Assembly (NCBI GenBank): GCA_038210135.1
Contig: JBBQWZ010000053.1
Location: forward strand, 1-40,316
Length of the DNA stretch: 40,316 nucleotides
From: JBBQWZ01 sp038210135
GTDB taxonomy: Bacteria > Acidobacteriota > Terriglobia > Bryobacterales > Bryobacteraceae
Direction: 5' to 3'
Shown: positions 23,379 to 31,358 of the stretch, piece by piece
Numbering within the stretch: position 1 is the first letter of the stretch
Layout: every line of letters starts with the position of its first letter
The notes under the pieces: model-generated
Seen by the model: the letters and a program-made list of their open reading frames with translations, nothing else
Database searches by the model: none
What the model was told of the DNA's origin: nothing
Made by a program: the position numbers and the translations under genes

Positions 23379-25496
23379 ATGACCCACACCGTTGAGATCC
23401 AGTTCGGTGATGCAACCCTCACAATTGAAACCGGAAAGATGGCCAAGCAGGCCAACGGCTCCGTCGTCGTTCGTCAGGGCGATAACGTAGTTTTCGTTTC
23501 CGCCTGCACGTCGCCCGATCCGAAGCCGAACGCTTCGTTCTTTCCCCTGACTTGCGATTACCGCGAATACACCTATGCCGCCGGACGTTTCCCGGGCGGA
23601 TTTATTAAGCGTGAAGGCCGCCCCTCCGAGAAGGAAACCCTCACCAGCCGTTTGCTGGACCGTCCGGTCCGCCCGCTGTTCCCTGAAGGCTACACGCACG
23701 AGACGCAGATCATCGCGATGGTGATGTCGGCGGATCCGATCCGTGATCCCGCGCCGCTCGCCCTGGTAGGCGAAGCCGCAGCGCTGGCGATTTCCGATAT
23801 TCCCTTCCACCACGTTCTGGCCGGCCTCCGCGTTGGCATCGTCGGCGGCAAGTGCGTCGCGAATCCGACCTACGAGCAGACCCGCGAAGCCACCGTGTCG
23901 ATCATCGTTTCCGGTACCGAGAGCGGCATCGTGATGGTCGAAGCCGGAGCCAAGCAGGCGAGCGAAGCAGACGTCCTGAAGGCGATCGCGTTCGGCCACG
24001 ATTGCTGCAAGCAACTGATTGCCGGAATCAAAGATCTGGCCGCGAAATGCGGCAAGGCGAAGTTTGAATTCAAGTCGCCGGAGATCAATAAGGATCTCTA
24101 CGCGAAGATCGAAAAAGAGATCCGCGCGGAACTGACCGACGCGATGGACACGAAGAAGTATCCGAAGCTCGACAGCTACGCCCGCGTGGCCGCCGCCAAG
24201 AAGAAGGCGAAAGCGCTTGCGACGACGGACGAGGAAACGGCCTCTGTCGGCGGTCTCTACGATCGCTTGAAGGAATCCATCTTCCGCGTGGAGATGCTGA
24301 AGAACAAGCGCCGCCCGGACGCGCGCGCGTTCGACGAAATCCGCAAGATCGACATCGAGATTTCGGTTCTGCCGCGCACCCACGGCTCCGCGCTGTTCAC
24401 GCGCGGTGAGACGCAGGCGCTGGTGACGGCGACGCTTGGAACGAAGGACGACGAGCAGCGCATTGAGCCGCTCGACACGTTTGAAACCTCCAAGCGCTTC
24501 ATGCTGCATTACAACTTCCCGCCATTCTCGGTCGGCGAAGTGGGCTTCATGCGCGGTCCCGGTAGACGCGAAATCGGACACGGCGCACTGGCCGAGCGCG
24601 CACTGCTGGCCGTGGTACCGGACGACAAAGCGTTCCCGTACACGATGAAGATCGTCAGCGACATCCTGGAGTCGAACGGCTCCTCGTCGATGGCTTCGGT
24701 GTGCGGCGGATCGCTCGCCCTGATGGACGCTGGTGTGCCGCTGCCGACGCATGTCGCGGGCATCGCAATGGGCCTGGTCAAAGAAGGCGACGCCTACGCG
24801 ATTCTCACCGACATTGCCGGCGCCGAAGATCACTACGGCGATATGGACTTCAAGGTCACCGGAACCAAGGACGGCATCACCGCCCTCCAGATGGATATCA
24901 AAGTTCCGAACGTGACGTCCGCGATTCTGACCGAGGCGCTTGAGCAGGCTCGCAAGGGCCGCCTGTTCCTGCTGGATAAGATGAACGCGGCGATCTCGGA
25001 GCCGCGCGAGAAGATGTCGCCGTACGCTCCGCGCATCTACACGCTGCATATTCCGGTGGACAAGATCCGCGAGTTGATCGGACCGGGCGGCAAGATGATC
25101 CGCTCGATCGTCGAACAGACCGGCTGCAAGATCGACGTCGAGGATGATGGCACGGTGAAGGTGTTCGCGTCCGAGGGTCCGGCGGCGGACAGGGCCATCC
25201 AGATGATCACCGACATCGGCGCGGTCGCCGAAATCGGCAAGACCTACCTGGGCAAAGTGGTTCGCATTGTGGACTTCGGCGCCTTCGTCGAAATCTTCCC
25301 CGGCACCGACGGCTTGCTGCACATTTCCGAAATCTCGGAGAACCGCATCAAGCAGGTCCGCGATGAGTTGAACGAGGGCGATCAGATCCTGGTCAAGGTC
25401 CTCGGCATCGAAGGCAACAAGGTGAAGCTGAGCCGCAAAGCGATTCTCAAAGAACAACGGGACAAGCTGAAGGTCGGCGCCGCTCCGACGGCGTAG
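23379..25496 (+). CDS. pnp: Polyribonucleotide nucleotidyltransferase (PNPase)
   Basis: A 705-residue enzyme that degrades RNA 3'-to-5' by phosphorolysis and is a degradosome core. Domains in order are: first RNase PH-like domain (about 1-220, with FFPLTCDYREYTYAAGRFPG), the helical linker, second RNase PH domain (about 305-545, with LPRTHGSALFTRGETQALV and SSSMASVCGGSLALMDAGVP), KH domain (about 550-610, IRELIGPGGKMIRSIVEQTG) and S1 domain (about 620-690, GKVVRIVDFGAFVEIFPGTD). All catalytic hallmarks are present and the length is normal. AAGGA precedes ATG 23379 at good spacing. It follows rpsO by 170 bases and ends before a strong terminator. Confidence 0.98.
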   Translation: MTHTVEIQFGDATLTIETGKMAKQANGSVVVRQGDNVVFVSACTSPDPKPNASFFPLTCDYREYTYAAGRFPGGFIKREGRPSEKETLTSRLLDRPVRPLFPEGYTHETQIIAMVMSADPIRDPAPLALVGEAAALAISDIPFHHVLAGLRVGIVGGKCVANPTYEQTREATVSIIVSGTESGIVMVEAGAKQASEADVLKAIAFGHDCCKQLIAGIKDLAAKCGKAKFEFKSPEINKDLYAKIEKEIRAELTDAMDTKKYPKLDSYARVAAAKKKAKALATTDEETASVGGLYDRLKESIFRVEMLKNKRRPDARAFDEIRKIDIEISVLPRTHGSALFTRGETQALVTATLGTKDDEQRIEPLDTFETSKRFMLHYNFPPFSVGEVGFMRGPGRREIGHGALAERALLAVVPDDKAFPYTMKIVSDILESNGSSSMASVCGGSLALMDAGVPLPTHVAGIAMGLVKEGDAYAILTDIAGAEDHYGDMDFKVTGTKDGITALQMDIKVPNVTSAILTEALEQARKGRLFLLDKMNAAISEPREKMSPYAPRIYTLHIPVDKIRELIGPGGKMIRSIVEQTGCKIDVEDDGTVKVFASEGPAADRAIQMITDIGAVAEIGKTYLGKVVRIVDFGAFVEIFPGTDGLLHISEISENRIKQVRDELNEGDQILVKVLGIEGNKVKLSRKAILKEQRDKLKVGAAPTA

Positions 25497-25520
25497 CTTC
25501 GCGATCAACGATTCGACAAC

Positions 25521-25544
25521 GGCCGGGCTGAAATCAGTCCGGCC
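25521..25544 (+). terminator. Intrinsic terminator of pnp
   Basis: GGCCGG and CCGGCC pair, with an inner CTGA/TCAG stem around AA, followed by CTTCTT. It begins 24 bases past the pnp stop. Confidence 0.8.
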
Positions 25545-25582
25545 CTTCTTGCGTTCACGCGGTGATTCATTCTCGCGATCGC

Positions 25583-25588
25583 TATAAT
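25583..25588 (+). promoter_or_regulatory. Perfect -10 box TATAAT before hicB
   Basis: TATAAT ends ten bases before ATG 25599, so transcription should start only a few bases before the start codon. No good -35 hexamer or ribosome binding site is visible. Confidence 0.6.
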
Positions 25589-25598
25589 TAGACCAGCA

Positions 25599-25823
25599 AT
25601 GCGCTACACCGTCATCCTCGAACAGGAAGCCGATGGAGGTTATGTTGCCATCGTTCCGGCGCTACCGGGCTGTGTTTCGCAAGGTGAGACGCGCGCGACT
25701 GCCCTCGCGAATATCCAGGAGGCGATCGACCTCTACGTGGAGGACTGCATCGCCGACGGCGATCCAATTCCCACTGAAGCCGGCAAGGAATTTGTAGAAT
25801 TGACTACGTCGATACGCCCGTGA
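25599..25823 (+). CDS. hicB: HicB-family antitoxin, short form
   Basis: A 74-residue protein with the HicB partial RNase H fold: YTVILEQEADGGYVAIVPALPGCVSQGET followed by the amphipathic helix ATALANIQEAIDLYVEDC. HicB binds and masks the HicA mRNA interferase. This form ends right after the core fold and lacks the C-terminal ribbon-helix-helix or HTH domain that longer HicB proteins use for autoregulation. The antitoxin gene comes first, and its stop overlaps the start of hicA as GTGA. It is located just after pnp, which could be coincidence. Confidence 0.9.
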   Translation: MRYTVILEQEADGGYVAIVPALPGCVSQGETRATALANIQEAIDLYVEDCIADGDPIPTEAGKEFVELTTSIRP

Positions 25824-26041
25824 GGCTACCGACAGACCTTTCCGGGCGCGAGATGATTGCCATTCTGGAGCGAATTGGCTTTCAGGTCAAACGCCGTAAG
25901 GGCAGTCACGTCATTATGAAACGGTCTGATCCTTTAGCTAGGGTCGTAATTCCGGATCACAAGACTCTACGCCCGGGCACGCTGAGTCAAATCTTATCTG
26001 AAGCTGGCTTGTCGATCGACGAGTTGATCCGGCGGCGCTAG
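25820..26041 (+). CDS. hicA: HicA-family mRNA interferase toxin
   Basis: A 73-residue dsRBD-like toxin starting at GTG 25820, which overlaps the hicB stop. Family features are GREMIAILERIGFQVKRRKGSH, with the catalytic His in GSHVIMKR, then VVIPDHKTLRPGTLSQILSEAGLS. HicA cleaves mRNA and is neutralised by HicB. Coupled translation keeps toxin production tied to antitoxin production. The catalytic His and the hydrophobic core are intact, so the toxin is probably functional. Confidence 0.93.
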   Translation: MRLPTDLSGREMIAILERIGFQVKRRKGSHVIMKRSDPLARVVIPDHKTLRPGTLSQILSEAGLSIDELIRRR

Positions 26042-26065
26042 CAAGAGGATCTATCGACTACGAGG

Positions 26066-26515
26066 TTAGTTCGCGGGCTTGAAGAAAAGCACCATTCCAG
26101 CGCCGGCGAAGGCCATGATCATTCCGACCCACAGGAGCGGGTTTACGGCGTCTTTTGGCGGATGCTGGTACATCGTAAATAAGACGTTCACGACGGGCGC
26201 TCCTGAGAAGACCAGCGGCATGACGTAGTTCGGAACGCCTCCGTTGCGGAACGCGAGGATGATGAAGACGGCTCCGGCTGCGCCAAGCGTGCCGCCGATG
26301 GTGGCGGGAATCCAGCCGGTCTGGCTGAAGGTGGCGAGTCCGGCGGACGGCCCGAGGTTGATCACCGGCACGAGGACAGCGACGAGGAAGTACGCGACGC
26401 CGACGCACAGAAGGGCCTTGAAGGGGTTCTGCAACAGGCTCTGTCCTTTGTGGAGCGTCGGGCCGTAGAAGCCCCACGAGAGAGCGGCACAGAGAGCGAA
26501 GACTACCCAAAGCAT
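26066..26515 (-). CDS. Small EamA/DMT-like membrane protein
   Basis: The start is set at ATG 26515 because AAGGA lies eight bases upstream; the frame extends to 26575, but those 20 residues are polar. The product is 149 residues with about five hydrophobic helices. It resembles one half of a drug/metabolite transporter: SWGFYGPTLHKGQ at the N-terminus, GTLGAAGAVFIILAFRNGG, MPLVFSGAPVVNVLFTMY, and a last helix GMIMAFAGAGMVLFFKP typical of EamA repeats. As a half-size protein it would have to act as a dimer. The substrate is unknown. The sugar isomerase-like gene lies upstream on the same strand. Confidence 0.75.
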   Translation of the reverse strand: MLWVVFALCAALSWGFYGPTLHKGQSLLQNPFKALLCVGVAYFLVAVLVPVINLGPSAGLATFSQTGWIPATIGGTLGAAGAVFIILAFRNGGVPNYVMPLVFSGAPVVNVLFTMYQHPPKDAVNPLLWVGMIMAFAGAGMVLFFKPAN

Positions 26516-26629
26516 AGATTTATTCCTTGCGGTTGGAGTGGACGTGGATGTGTTCACGAAAGTTTGCGTGGCCATGTCGTATGACTTTCTAGTGTACTTC
26601 GAGTTCGCCAGTCGCGGTCTGGGTGGATT

Positions 26630-27517
26630 TTATTCGGAGACCAGGCCGCGGAGATTCCAGCCGCAGATCTTGCTGGCCTCCATCTTATTGCCGCCGGGGC
26701 CGGGCCAATGCGTTTCGAGATGGATGTAGCCTTTGTAGCCGCCCGCTTTGAGGGCTGCGATCTGCCCCTTCCAATCCACGTGGCGCGTTCCAAGAGGACC
26801 CCATTCGGCGACATGCGATCCGTCTTCGGCGGTGATCATGCGGCCGTCCTTGGCGTGGACGTGGGCGATGCGATCGAAGGGCAAAAGGGCGAAGCCGGCG
26901 GGAAACGGATCCTCGCCGCCGACTAATGCATTCGCGGGATCCCAGACGAGTTTCAGATTCGGGTGCGGGACGGCGGCCAGCACGCGCGCGCTTTCGGCGG
27001 CGGTGCCGATGTTGCAGGCGTGCTCGTTTTCGAGGCCGATCTGGACGTTATGGGTGGCGGCCTGCGTGGCAAGATCGTCGAGCGCGGAGCAGATGCGGTC
27101 GAAGCATTGGTCGGGATCGACAGTGCGCCAGTAGGAGAAGACGCGAATGATCGACGCGCCGAAATACCCGGCGAGGGCGAGGGCGCGATCCGTCAAGCGG
27201 GGTTGGTCTTCGAAGGTATGCTTCGAGTTAAAGATGTCCTGTTGAAAGCGCGGATCGACAGCCGGGGCGTTCGGAAGAACGCATTTGAGCAGCGGCGAGG
27301 CGATCGAGATCACCTTCATTCCCTGCTCCGCGATGAGGTCGCGCGCGATGCGGCACTCCTCGTCGTTCAGGTCCATCACATTCTTTGCACTGGTGCCGAT
27401 GTTGACGACGCGAAGCTCAACGCCGGTCATACCAATCGCGGCCATGGCGGGCAGCGCGATGGGCAAGTTCGCGGAGAATTCGTCAGTGACCGCGCCGATC
27501 GGAATCAAAGGAGTCAT
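26630..27517 (-). CDS. Sugar phosphate isomerase/epimerase-like TIM-barrel protein
   Basis: A 295-residue protein of the xylose isomerase-like (AP endonuclease 2) superfamily. The barrel opens with IGAVTDEFSANLPIALPAMAAIGMTGVELR. Candidate metal ligands appear in order: Glu in IGLENEHA, Asp in LVWDPAN, His in HVHAKD and Glu in IHLETHWPG. Such enzymes isomerise or epimerise free or phosphorylated sugars and inositols. No signal peptide is seen. TATAAA lies six bases before the ATG in the 24-base gap after the acyl-CoA synthetase gene, so it may be transcribed separately. Confidence 0.88.
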   Translation of the reverse strand: MTPLIPIGAVTDEFSANLPIALPAMAAIGMTGVELRVVNIGTSAKNVMDLNDEECRIARDLIAEQGMKVISIASPLLKCVLPNAPAVDPRFQQDIFNSKHTFEDQPRLTDRALALAGYFGASIIRVFSYWRTVDPDQCFDRICSALDDLATQAATHNVQIGLENEHACNIGTAAESARVLAAVPHPNLKLVWDPANALVGGEDPFPAGFALLPFDRIAHVHAKDGRMITAEDGSHVAEWGPLGTRHVDWKGQIAALKAGGYKGYIHLETHWPGPGGNKMEASKICGWNLRGLVSE

Positions 27518-27523
27518 GCGTTC

Positions 27524-27529
27524 TTTATA
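27524..27529 (-). promoter_or_regulatory. -10-like TATAAA, 6 nt before the isomerase-like start
   Basis: On the minus strand TATAAA is six bases before ATG 27517. There is no ribosome binding site, so leaderless initiation is possible. Confidence 0.4.
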
Positions 27530-27541
27530 GGTAGCACAGGC

Positions 27542-29158
27542 CTACGCGGTCTTGATCTGCGCGGCGGCTTCGAGGCCGAGCGCCTTCACCTCGAATTCGC
27601 GGATCTGGAATTTTTGAATCTTGCCGGTGATGGTCATTGGAAATGCTTCGACGAAGCGGATGTGCGCGGGTATTTTGAAGTGCGCGATTTTGCCTTTGCA
27701 GAAGTCGCGGATTTCGTCCTCGCCGCACTGCTCGCCGGTTTTTATTTTGATCCACGCGGCGACGCTTTCGCCGAGTTTCTCGTCGGGAAGCCCAACCACT
27801 TGCACATCTGAAATCTTGGGGTGCGTGTACAGGAATTCTTCCACTTCGCGCGGATAGATATTCTCGCCGCCGCGAATGATGAGGTCCTTCATGCGGCCGG
27901 TAATGCGGAAGTAGCCGTCGGGACGCATGATGCTGAGGTCGCCGGTGTGCAGCCAGCCTTCCTTGTCTACGGCGCGCGCGGTGGCCTCGGGCTCATGATC
28001 ATAGCCCTGCATTACGAGATAGCCGCGGGTACACAGCTCGCCCTGTTCGCCCACCGGAAGCGGTTCGCCGCTGACGGCTGCAATCTTCACTTCGGTGTTG
28101 GCGCAGGCGGCTCCGACGGTGGAGACGCGGCGGTCGAGGTCGTCATCGACGGTGGCCATAGTGATCACGGGCGAGGATTCGGTTTGGCCGTACATGATGG
28201 TCATCTGCGGACAGTGCATGTCGTGGACGACGCGCTTCATAATTTCGATGGGACAGGGCGCGCCGGCCATGACGCCGGTCCGCAAGGAAGTGAAATCGAA
28301 CGTGGCGAAATCGGGGTGACTCAGCTGCGCGATGAACATCGTGGGAACGCCGTACACGCTGGTGCAACGCTCGTCGTGGATGGCTTGCATCGTCGCCAAG
28401 GGATCGAAGCTGGGGGCCGGAATCACCATCGTGCAGCCCTTGCCGACCATCACCATGGTTCCGCCGACGCAGCCAAAGCAGTGATACATCGGCACGGGAA
28501 CGCACATCACATCTTGCTCGGTGATCCGCAGGCCGGTGGCGATGACGTCGCCGTTGTTGATCAGATTGCGATGCGTGAGCAGAACGCCTTTGGGCGAACC
28601 GGTGGTTCCGGAAGTGTATTGGATGTTGACGACGTCGTGCGCGGACTGCGGGAATTCGCCGACTTCGCGTCCGTTCGCAAGAAAGCGAAGCCAGGAGTCT
28701 TCGTTGAGATAGACGATATTGCGAAGCGTCTCGACCGGTTCGGCTGTTGCCTCTTCGAGGATGGCCTTGTAATCCGAGCGAGCGTCGCGCGCCAGGAGAA
28801 ACAGGGCTTTCATGCCGGATTTCCGCAGTACGTAGCGCAATTCATGCGCCCGGTAGGCAGGATTCACGTTGACTTGGATGAGGCCCGCGTGGGCGGCGCC
28901 GAGTTGGAGAAAAATCCATTCGACGCTGTTAGTCGCCCAGACACCGAAGCGATCGCCGGGAGCGAGGCCGAGGCCACGGAGTCCTTTGGCGGCGCGGTCC
29001 ACTTCGGCGTCGAGTTCGCTCCAGGTGAGGCGGCGGTTTTGATGGCGCGAGACCAACGCCAGGCGGTTAGGAAAGCGGGCTGCGGTTTTCCGCAAAACGA
29101 CGTTGATAGGTTCTTCGATGAGCGGCGTTTCAGGGCCGCGAACGTAGCTGATTTGCAT
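27542..29158 (-). CDS. AMP-dependent acyl-CoA synthetase/ligase
   Basis: A 538-residue adenylate-forming enzyme of the FadD/fatty-acyl-CoA synthase type. It has the P-loop-like YTSGTTGSPKGVLLTHRN, the A5 region MTIMYGQTESSPVITMAT, the adenine-binding WLHTGDLSIMRPDG (A7), the hinge ITGRMKDLIIRGGENIYPREVE (A8) and the catalytic Lys near the end in TITGKIQKFQIRE (A10). It activates a carboxylic acid to an acyl adenylate and transfers it to CoA. The best match by eye is medium- or long-chain fatty acid ligases. It is divergent from the S9 peptidase gene; 74 bases separate the two starts. Confidence 0.93.
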   Translation of the reverse strand: MQISYVRGPETPLIEEPINVVLRKTAARFPNRLALVSRHQNRRLTWSELDAEVDRAAKGLRGLGLAPGDRFGVWATNSVEWIFLQLGAAHAGLIQVNVNPAYRAHELRYVLRKSGMKALFLLARDARSDYKAILEEATAEPVETLRNIVYLNEDSWLRFLANGREVGEFPQSAHDVVNIQYTSGTTGSPKGVLLTHRNLINNGDVIATGLRITEQDVMCVPVPMYHCFGCVGGTMVMVGKGCTMVIPAPSFDPLATMQAIHDERCTSVYGVPTMFIAQLSHPDFATFDFTSLRTGVMAGAPCPIEIMKRVVHDMHCPQMTIMYGQTESSPVITMATVDDDLDRRVSTVGAACANTEVKIAAVSGEPLPVGEQGELCTRGYLVMQGYDHEPEATARAVDKEGWLHTGDLSIMRPDGYFRITGRMKDLIIRGGENIYPREVEEFLYTHPKISDVQVVGLPDEKLGESVAAWIKIKTGEQCGEDEIRDFCKGKIAHFKIPAHIRFVEAFPMTITGKIQKFQIREFEVKALGLEAAAQIKTA

Positions 29159-29219
29159 GATTCTCGAGTGGCTGGTCGAGTTTATCGCATTCAGGAAGAT
29201 CGAGCGCAGGCTTGCGCGT

Positions 29220-29225
29220 TAGAAT
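29220..29225 (+). promoter_or_regulatory. -10-like TAGAAT, 7 nt before the S9 peptidase start
   Basis: TAGAAT ends seven bases before ATG 29233, without a Shine-Dalgarno sequence. A leaderless mRNA is the simplest reading. Confidence 0.45.
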
Positions 29226-29232
29226 CGAACCT

Positions 29233-31290
29233 ATGCGAATCGCAACCTTGGCTCTGGCTCTTACGGCGTCGGTTTATGCGCAGCCTTCTTACGCGCAGCC
29301 TTCTTACGCGCAGCCGTCGCTCGAGCAATTCTTGAGCGCTCCCTTTGTGCAGGACCTGGTGGTCGAAGGGAATCGCGTGGCCTGGGTGGAGATCAACCGC
29401 GGCGTCCGCAACGTGTGGACCGCCGAGGCGCCGGATTGGAAGGGCCGCCGGGTCACCGGATATAAAGAGGACGACGGCCAGGAAATTGGTCAACTGGCGA
29501 TCACGCCGGCCGGCATTGTGTTCACGCGCGGGGGCGATATCGAAACGTTCCGCGAGATTCCAAATCCGAAGTCGCTGCCGCTGGCTCCGGATCAGTCGGT
29601 CTGGCTGGTTCCGTTCGCCGGGGGCGAGCCGAAGAAAATCGCGGAAGGATATGGAGCGGTGATCTCGCCCAAAGGCGATCGCGTGCTGGTGGCGAAAGGG
29701 GGCCAGATTTTCTCGACAACGCTCGATGGCGCCAAGCCCGAATTGCTGCTGTACAACAAGGCGCGCGCTGGAAATCTGAAGTTCTCGCCGGACGGATCGC
29801 AAGTGGCGTTCGTATCGAACCGCGGGGATCACGCATTCATTGGCGTCTACACGTTTTCTACGAAGAACCTGGCGTATCTCGATCCGAGCGCGGACCGCGA
29901 CACCGAGCCGGTTTGGTCTCCGGACGGAAAGCAGATCGCCTATATCCGCAGTGCGGCGAACACCAGTGTATTCATGTTCGCCGCCATTCGCGACGCCGAG
30001 CCGTGGTCGATTCGCGTGGCGAATACGGATACGGGAACGGGCCGTGAAGTTTGGCGCGCGGATGCGGGTAAGGGCAGCGCGTACTCGCCGGCAGTGGGAA
30101 ATTCGCTGGTTTGGACGAATGCTGGGAGCTTGATTTTTCCGTGGGAGAAGACCGGCTGGCGGCATCTATACGCGGTGGCCGTTTCGTCGAAGGTTCCGGC
30201 ACGCGAGCTGACTCCGGGAAACTTTGAGGTGGAACACGTCGCGCGTATGAGCAATGGCAACGGCGTGGTATTTTCCTCGAATCAAAGCGATATCAACCGG
30301 CGGCATGCGTGGTCGGTGGGCGCGTCCGGAGATCCGAAACCGTTGACCAGCGGAACGGGAATCGAATGGGCTCCCGTCCAGGCCGCGGATGGAACGGTTC
30401 TCGTTTTGCGATCGGGCGCGAAAATGCCGGGTCGTCCGGCGGCCGTCGCCGCGTCCGGCTTGCAGGATCTGGTTTCGCCGATCTACGCGGCGGAGGCCGC
30501 GACGATCGAGCCTAAACAGGTGATTCTGCCGTCGGCGGACGGATTAGCGATTCACGCGCAGTTGTTCCTGCCGGCTGGTTACCAGGCGGGTAAGAAGTAT
30601 CCGGCGATCGCGTTCTACCACGGTGGATCGCGGCGGCAGATGATGCCCGGCTTCCACTACATGTATTACTACGCGAACACCTACGCGATGAATCAATACC
30701 TGGCGAGCAAGGGATACATCGTCCTCAGCGTGAACTACCGCAGCGGAATCGGGTATGGCATGGAGTTCCGCGAAGCGCTGAATTACGGGGCTACGGGCGC
30801 ATCGGAATACCAGGACGTGCAGGGTGCTGGCATTTATCTTCGGGGGCGCGAGGACGTGGACGGAAAACGGATCGGCGTGTATGGCGGATCCTATGGCGGG
30901 TTTCTGACGGCGATGGCGCTTTCGCGCTCAAGCGACCTGTACGCCGCCGGAGTGGATATTCACGGCGTCCACGACTGGAATTCCGGGATCAAGAATTTTG
31001 TGCCGAATTACAACCCGCAATCGCAAGCCGATGCGGCGCGTCTGGCCTTTGAATCTTCGCCGCTGGCAAGCGTCAAAACATGGAAATCCCCGGTGCTGCT
31101 GATCCACGGCGACGACGACCGCAACGTCAATTTCAACGAGACCGTGCGGCTGGTCGAGGCGTTGCGCAAGCAAGGCGTCGAGGCGGAGCAGTTGGTATTC
31201 CCGGACGAAGTGCACGACTTCCTGACGTTCAGCGCGTGGGTGAAAGCGATGCAAGCGACCGAGGGCTTTTTCGCTCGAAAGCTGAAATAA
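29233..31290 (+). CDS. Secreted S9 family prolyl oligopeptidase
   Basis: ATG 29233 gives 685 residues with a signal peptide (MRIATLALALTASVYA). Three PSYAQ-like units follow at once, encoded by a 15-base tandem repeat. A beta-propeller domain with TolB-like strands (FSPDGSQVAFVSN, WSPDGKQIAYI) covers the first two thirds and would gate access to the active site. The alpha/beta-hydrolase domain has the nucleophile in YGGSYGG (Ser553), Asp629 in HGDDDRNV and His661 in DEVHDF, a complete triad. The enzyme is probably a periplasmic dipeptidyl- or acylaminoacyl-peptidase. The next gene, acnA, starts 68 bases later. Confidence 0.94.
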   Translation: MRIATLALALTASVYAQPSYAQPSYAQPSLEQFLSAPFVQDLVVEGNRVAWVEINRGVRNVWTAEAPDWKGRRVTGYKEDDGQEIGQLAITPAGIVFTRGGDIETFREIPNPKSLPLAPDQSVWLVPFAGGEPKKIAEGYGAVISPKGDRVLVAKGGQIFSTTLDGAKPELLLYNKARAGNLKFSPDGSQVAFVSNRGDHAFIGVYTFSTKNLAYLDPSADRDTEPVWSPDGKQIAYIRSAANTSVFMFAAIRDAEPWSIRVANTDTGTGREVWRADAGKGSAYSPAVGNSLVWTNAGSLIFPWEKTGWRHLYAVAVSSKVPARELTPGNFEVEHVARMSNGNGVVFSSNQSDINRRHAWSVGASGDPKPLTSGTGIEWAPVQAADGTVLVLRSGAKMPGRPAAVAASGLQDLVSPIYAAEAATIEPKQVILPSADGLAIHAQLFLPAGYQAGKKYPAIAFYHGGSRRQMMPGFHYMYYYANTYAMNQYLASKGYIVLSVNYRSGIGYGMEFREALNYGATGASEYQDVQGAGIYLRGREDVDGKRIGVYGGSYGGFLTAMALSRSSDLYAAGVDIHGVHDWNSGIKNFVPNYNPQSQADAARLAFESSPLASVKTWKSPVLLIHGDDDRNVNFNETVRLVEALRKQGVEAEQLVFPDEVHDFLTFSAWVKAMQATEGFFARKLK

Positions 31291-31342
31291 ACGGCGGCGC
31301 CTCGGAGGGAAAGCTCGCGATTCCGGCTGCGCTGCCACACGC

Positions 31343-31348
31343 TAAACT
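31343..31348 (+). promoter_or_regulatory. -10-like TAAACT, 10 nt before acnA
   Basis: TAAACT ends ten bases before ATG 31359. The same hexamer precedes the VOC gene at 4234. There is no Shine-Dalgarno sequence. Confidence 0.4.
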
Positions 31349-31358
31349 GAAATCACCG

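Noticed and set aside
23364..25508. Open frame of about 714 codons on the minus strand opposite pnp
   Set aside because: It is the antisense shadow of pnp; high GC at third positions suppresses stops. The product is Arg/His/Asp-rich and matches no family.
27821..29335. Open frame of about 504 codons opposite the acyl-CoA synthetase
   Set aside because: Antisense shadow; every motif belongs to the enzyme on the minus strand.
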